A stretch of 64,000 nucleotides of DNA from assembly GCF_001975825.1 (NCBI RefSeq), contig NZ_MTKN01000010.1, forward strand, positions 1-64,000, written 5' to 3'. The notes beneath the pieces are model-generated. The model did not search any database, was not told the origin of the DNA, and saw only the letters and a program-made list of their open reading frames with translations. Every line of letters begins with the position of its first letter. Position 1 is the first letter of the stretch. The position numbers and the translations under genes were made by a program. The DNA comes from [Flexibacter] sp. ATCC 35208 (GTDB taxonomy: Bacteria; Bacteroidota; Bacteroidia; Chitinophagales; Chitinophagaceae). Shown here piece by piece: positions 60,981 through 64,000 of the stretch.

Positions 60981-61181
60981 TTATTTGTATTTAGGATTAT
61001 AAAGCGTGTTTTCTGGAACATTTACCTCAGGCTTACCAGGATAACGGTGTTTGTACAATTGGTAGCAACCTCCCAGAACAAAAGACAAAAAGCAGAAAAT
61101 GCTTACATAAAATAAAAATCTGGAAGACGACACCCAGTTATTGGTAAAGTCATTCTTGTTTTCAACAGTATTATTTTCCAT
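60981..61181 (-). CDS. Small single-pass membrane protein
   Basis: The 66-residue product has a polar N-terminus (MENNTVENKNDFTNNWVSSS), one hydrophobic helix (RFLFYVSIFCFLSFVLGGCYQLY, about residues 21-43) and a short basic/polar tail (PENTLYNPKYK). No family recognised. It has its own terminator and lies 69 bases downstream of the GT2 gene on the same strand, so it may be co-transcribed with it. Confidence 0.65.
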   Translation of the reverse strand: MENNTVENKNDFTNNWVSSSRFLFYVSIFCFLSFVLGGCYQLYKHRYPGKPEVNVPENTLYNPKYK

Positions 61182-61250
61182 ATCTAATTATTTCGCATTG
61201 CAAACTTACATCATGTCAAATGAAAATCAAAGTAAATTTTTACAATTAAT

Positions 61251-62279
61251 TTACTCTTTTTCCAAAGTTCTGAAAGTCTTCCTGTTCAGGAAATAATACC
61301 TCCAGATCATGATCCCATGAAACACTCCTGTCATACCCAGCAGCTTCTTCTGTGGCAGGGGATGTTTCTCTCCTGTATACTTCCTGCGCCAGCGGAGATA
61401 ATCCACATAAGCTCTGTAAATGGCCGTCATATCTTTGGGTTTTCCTGCTACCAGGCTCTTCACCGCTGCCAGCACATCCAGAAAAAACCGCTGGAAGAGC
61501 ACGATCCATCTATCATGCGGATGCAGGTTCTTCCACAACATCATCAGGTTATTCCTGAAATTCAGGTATACCTTCCTGGGATTTCCCTGTGGGAGGCTAC
61601 CTCCACCTACGTGATATACAATAGATTGAGGACAATAGCAGATCCGGTACCCGGCCCGTTTCAATCGCCAGCATAAATCCACCTCTTCCATATGTGCAAA
61701 AAAATCCGCATCAAACCCTCCAACCTCATGATAACAGGAAGACCGGATAAACAATGCGGCACCCGTAGCCCAGAAAATATCCTGTTCGTCGTCGTACTGC
61801 CCTTCGTCCGTTTCGGTCGTATACAGGATACGTCCACGGCAAAAAGTATATCCCAAAATATCCATCCAGCCGCCCGCAGCACCTGCATACTCAAACTCCG
61901 GCTTATTATAATAAGCCCTCAGCTTCGGCTGACAGGCTGCAATATGATGGTCCCTTCTCATTAATGCGACTACAGGTTCGATCCAACCCGGCTCCACTTC
62001 CACATCCTGGTTCAGCAATACATAAATATCAGCATGCACATGTTGCAGGGCTTCGTTATATCCCCCGGCAAATCCATTATTAGTACTATTCTGAATAATT
62101 TTAACTGCCGGGAAATGCTCGCGTACAAATTTCACGCTATCATCCGTGGAAGCATTGTCTGCAACGTATAACTCCAGGTTCTCATAAGTTGACCTGCATA
62201 CGGAAGGCAGAAAATCTTCCAGAAACTTACGTCCGTTCCAATTCAGGATGACAACTGCTACCGATGGTATTCCAGACAA
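61251..62279 (-). CDS. Glycosyltransferase family 2 (rhamnosyltransferase-like)
   Basis: The 342-residue protein starts VAVVILNWNGRKFLEDFLPSV, then LYVADNASTDDSVKFV, NNGFAGGYNEAL and IYVLLNQDVEVEPGWI (the D-x-D region), and DIFWATGAALFIRSSCYHEVGGFD followed by HMEEVDLCWRLKRAGY. These are the motifs of non-processive GT2 enzymes related to dTDP-rhamnose transferases. The C-terminus (RNNLMMLWKNLHP) is basic and hydrophobic and may touch the membrane. It is outside the exopolysaccharide cluster and may serve cell-wall or lipopolysaccharide glycosylation. Confidence 0.9.
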   Translation of the reverse strand: MSGIPSVAVVILNWNGRKFLEDFLPSVCRSTYENLELYVADNASTDDSVKFVREHFPAVKIIQNSTNNGFAGGYNEALQHVHADIYVLLNQDVEVEPGWIEPVVALMRRDHHIAACQPKLRAYYNKPEFEYAGAAGGWMDILGYTFCRGRILYTTETDEGQYDDEQDIFWATGAALFIRSSCYHEVGGFDADFFAHMEEVDLCWRLKRAGYRICYCPQSIVYHVGGGSLPQGNPRKVYLNFRNNLMMLWKNLHPHDRWIVLFQRFFLDVLAAVKSLVAGKPKDMTAIYRAYVDYLRWRRKYTGEKHPLPQKKLLGMTGVFHGIMIWRYYFLNRKTFRTLEKE

Positions 62280-62375
62280 AAGATACTGTATTATACGTGA
62301 GTAATATATTTAGCGTTGCAAATATGCGAAAAATACGTTAGTGTATAAGGGGTATTCCTTAAATTCGATCCTCAT

Positions 62376-63524
62376 ATGTTCAAACAGTTCATAGGCTGGA
62401 AATTCCTGCTGGTTACTGCGGCCGTACTCATCATAGTGGGTACGATCTGGTATGTAAGCAGCCTGGCACGCAAGATCGAAGATGAAGAAACCCGTAAGGT
62501 GGCTACATGGGTGGCGGCTAACAGAGAGTTGTTACAGGCTCCTGATGAGGCGAACCTAAACCTGGCTGCGGAAATCATTACCAACAATACGACTATTCCT
62601 GTGATCATCACTGACCGGGAAGGCCATATCATCGACTCCCGCAATCTCGACACGGTTCGTATGGCGCATGATCCGCAATATATTGAAGATGAACTGACTA
62701 CATTCAGGAAGCAACACCGTCCATTTATTATGGAGATCGATACCCGGAGTAATCTTTATAACTACATTTATTATGGAGACTCCCTGATCCTCAAACAGGT
62801 TCGCTACTATCCATATATACAACTGATGGTGGTGGCGCTCTTTGTGAGTATCATGCTGATCGCCCTCTCCTCTTCTAACCGCGCCGTTCAGAACCTTGTA
62901 TGGGTAGGGATGGCAAAAGAAACGGCACACCAGCTGGGTACTCCCCTCTCTTCTATAGAAGCGTGGATAGAATTGCTTAAGGAAACGGATGGGAATGAGC
63001 TGATGGCAACAGAGCTGACGAAAGATGTGAACCGCCTGAAACTAATCACTGAGCGATTTTCCAAGATCGGTAGTGTGCCGCAGCTGGAAGAGCGGGATGT
63101 GATCCACCAGGTGAGTAATATGATGCAGTATATTAAAAAGAGGGCGCCGCAAAAGGTGGTGTTTAATATGCATACGCAGGAAAATGAGATGCCGGCGATG
63201 ATTTCGCCGTCGTTGTTTGACTGGGTGATAGAGAATTTGTTGAAGAATGCGCTGGATGCGATGGAGGGTAAGGGTAGTATTGATATATTTATTGAGAGTC
63301 ACCCGGCGCATATTATTATTGATATTACGGATACCGGGAAGGGGATTCCGAAGGCTAATTTTGAAAAGGTGTTTAAGCCGGGATTTAGTACAAAGAAGCG
63401 TGGCTGGGGGTTGGGGTTGTCACTGGCTAAGCGGATAATAGATGAGTATCATAAGGGGAGATTGACGGTGAAATGGTCAGAAATTGGTAAGGGGACGACG
63501 TTTAGGATTTGGTTGAGGAAATAA
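62376..63524 (+). CDS. Sensor histidine kinase
   Basis: The 382-residue protein has two membrane helices (about 8-28 and 147-165) enclosing a small sensor domain, a HisKA-like region with H185 (AKETAHQLGTPLSS) and a HATPase_c domain (NLLKNALDAME, DTGKGIPKANFEKVF, GLGLSLAKRII). The H-box ETAHQLGTPLSS identifies a kinase group common in Bacteroidota. No response regulator gene is next to it in the window. Coding-strand C content falls abruptly within the gene: 20 of 60 in 62581-62640, 4 of 60 in 63241-63300. Confidence 0.92.
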   Translation: MFKQFIGWKFLLVTAAVLIIVGTIWYVSSLARKIEDEETRKVATWVAANRELLQAPDEANLNLAAEIITNNTTIPVIITDREGHIIDSRNLDTVRMAHDPQYIEDELTTFRKQHRPFIMEIDTRSNLYNYIYYGDSLILKQVRYYPYIQLMVVALFVSIMLIALSSSNRAVQNLVWVGMAKETAHQLGTPLSSIEAWIELLKETDGNELMATELTKDVNRLKLITERFSKIGSVPQLEERDVIHQVSNMMQYIKKRAPQKVVFNMHTQENEMPAMISPSLFDWVIENLLKNALDAMEGKGSIDIFIESHPAHIIIDITDTGKGIPKANFEKVFKPGFSTKKRGWGLGLSLAKRIIDEYHKGRLTVKWSEIGKGTTFRIWLRK

Positions 63525-63559
63525 AAATGGCGGGTTCTGCAGAAAAAGTTTCAATTAAA

Positions 63560-63590
63560 TTTGTTGGTTTTAAAAAAGAATTTAAATTTG
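63560..63590 (+). promoter_or_regulatory. Consensus promoter of tRNA-Leu
   Basis: TTTG (63560-63563), 19 bases, then TAAATTTG (63583-63590), matching TTTG-N19-TAnnTTTG exactly; the tRNA starts 16 bases later. Confidence 0.87.
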
Positions 63591-63605
63591 CACTCCTTCA
63601 AAGCT

Positions 63606-63689
63606 GCGGAGGTGGCGAAATTGGTAGACGCGCTACTTTGAGGTGGTAGTGCCTGAAAGGGCTTGGGAGTTCGAATCTCCTCTTCCGCA
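63606..63689 (+). tRNA. tRNA-Leu (anticodon GAG)
   Basis: 84 nt with a long variable arm (gcctgaaagggc). Acceptor GCGGAGG pairs with CTTCCGC (one G-U); anticodon stem CTACT/GGTAG encloses TTGAGGT, anticodon GAG; T arm GGGAGTTCGAATCTCC. Discriminator A; CCA not encoded. Confidence 0.96.
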
Positions 63690-63692
63690 CAC

Positions 63693-63736
63693 AGGGCGAA
63701 AAATTACTTTAACAGTAATTTTTCGCCCTTTTTTTA
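63693..63736 (+). terminator. Terminator of tRNA-Leu
   Basis: agggcgaaaaattac / gtaatttttcgccct, a 15-bp perfect stem with a 7-base loop, followed by T-run. Confidence 0.93.
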
Positions 63737-64000
63737 TTGGGGAAATTGTTGGCGTTTAGGTAGTTATAAAGTGGTGATTTTTCAATAAGTGTTCGATAAC
63801 GGAAATGGGTAAATGAATGTGGTTGTTAGAAGGTGAATATGGCTATTATGCCTGCATCAAAATAAAGCCATCAAATCTTTGGATCAATAATCAGGCACTT
63901 TGCCAAAATACTGAAGCCATATAGCTGCGATACATAAAATTTTATTGTATCTTTTTTGCAAATAACTGCAACAAAATCTAAGTTAACCGGTCTTATTCGA
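63737..64000. other. Gene-free right end of the window
   Basis: No gene, RNA or repeat recognised in this AT-rich end piece; it may be the promoter region of a gene beyond the window. Confidence 0.5.

Overview
The window looks like a chromosomal piece of a Bacteroidota species, most probably Chitinophagaceae (Chitinophaga-like). Reasons: two tRNA genes each preceded by TTTG-N19-TAnnTTTG, the Bacteroidota primary sigma factor promoter; start codons without clear Shine-Dalgarno sequences; many lipoprotein signal peptides ending in SC or GC; and a gene stock of GH2 and GH51 glycosidases, DUF4838, FkbM methyltransferases, YaiO-type barrels and AraC regulators typical of this group. No rRNA, CRISPR array, IS element, integrase or phage gene was seen.

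Region 1 (1-10.8 kb, + strand) is the distal end of an extracellular contractile injection system (eCIS) locus: the C-terminal part of a baseplate-type protein, a CIS tape-measure protein, an M14-like zinc peptidase, a 1361-residue multidomain protein (CHAP/NlpC-like amidase, DUF4157 metallopeptidase motif, membrane segments, C-terminal SHH-type nuclease), a SUKH-family immunity protein, a ParA ATPase, an 83-residue leader-only protein and the CIS AAA+ ATPase. Three of these proteins share an N-terminal FF...FF...Q leader, so the block reads as an injection machine plus loaded cargo and the producer's antidote.

Region 2 (10.9-14.4 kb) holds a lipoprotein, rtcB (RNA ligase), a small secreted DUF6799-like protein and a decayed fragment. 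Region 3 (14.4-31.4 kb) is an exopolysaccharide cluster of Wzx/Wzy type: export lipoprotein, Wzc-like tyrosine autokinase, flippase, polymerase, priming sugar-phosphate transferase, three glycosyltransferases, an acyltransferase, and six methyltransferase-like proteins. Region 4 (31.4-40.0 kb) contains cell-surface and periplasmic catabolic genes (GH2, Tat-exported Gfo/Idh oxidoreductase, HEAT protein), lipoproteins, a one-domain AraC regulator, and a 559-bp gene-free stretch that may encode a non-coding RNA.

Region 5 (40.0-46.8 kb, - strand) is a signalling operon: a large CHASE3-GAF-hybrid kinase, CheR, CheB, a response regulator-histidine kinase and an SGNH hydrolase. Region 6 (47.2-54.6 kb, + strand) is a compact putative polysaccharide synthesis and export operon: receiver protein, membrane HEAT protein, two related processive-type GT2 enzymes and a TPR protein ending in an outer-membrane barrel. 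Region 7 (54.7-64 kb) has a DUF4838 lipoprotein, a DJ-1/PfpI homologue lacking the usual cysteine, a 17-copy 15-bp dyad repeat downstream of a GH51 arabinofuranosidase, a broken SRPBCC/AraC pair, tRNA-Gly, a GT2, a histidine kinase and tRNA-Leu.
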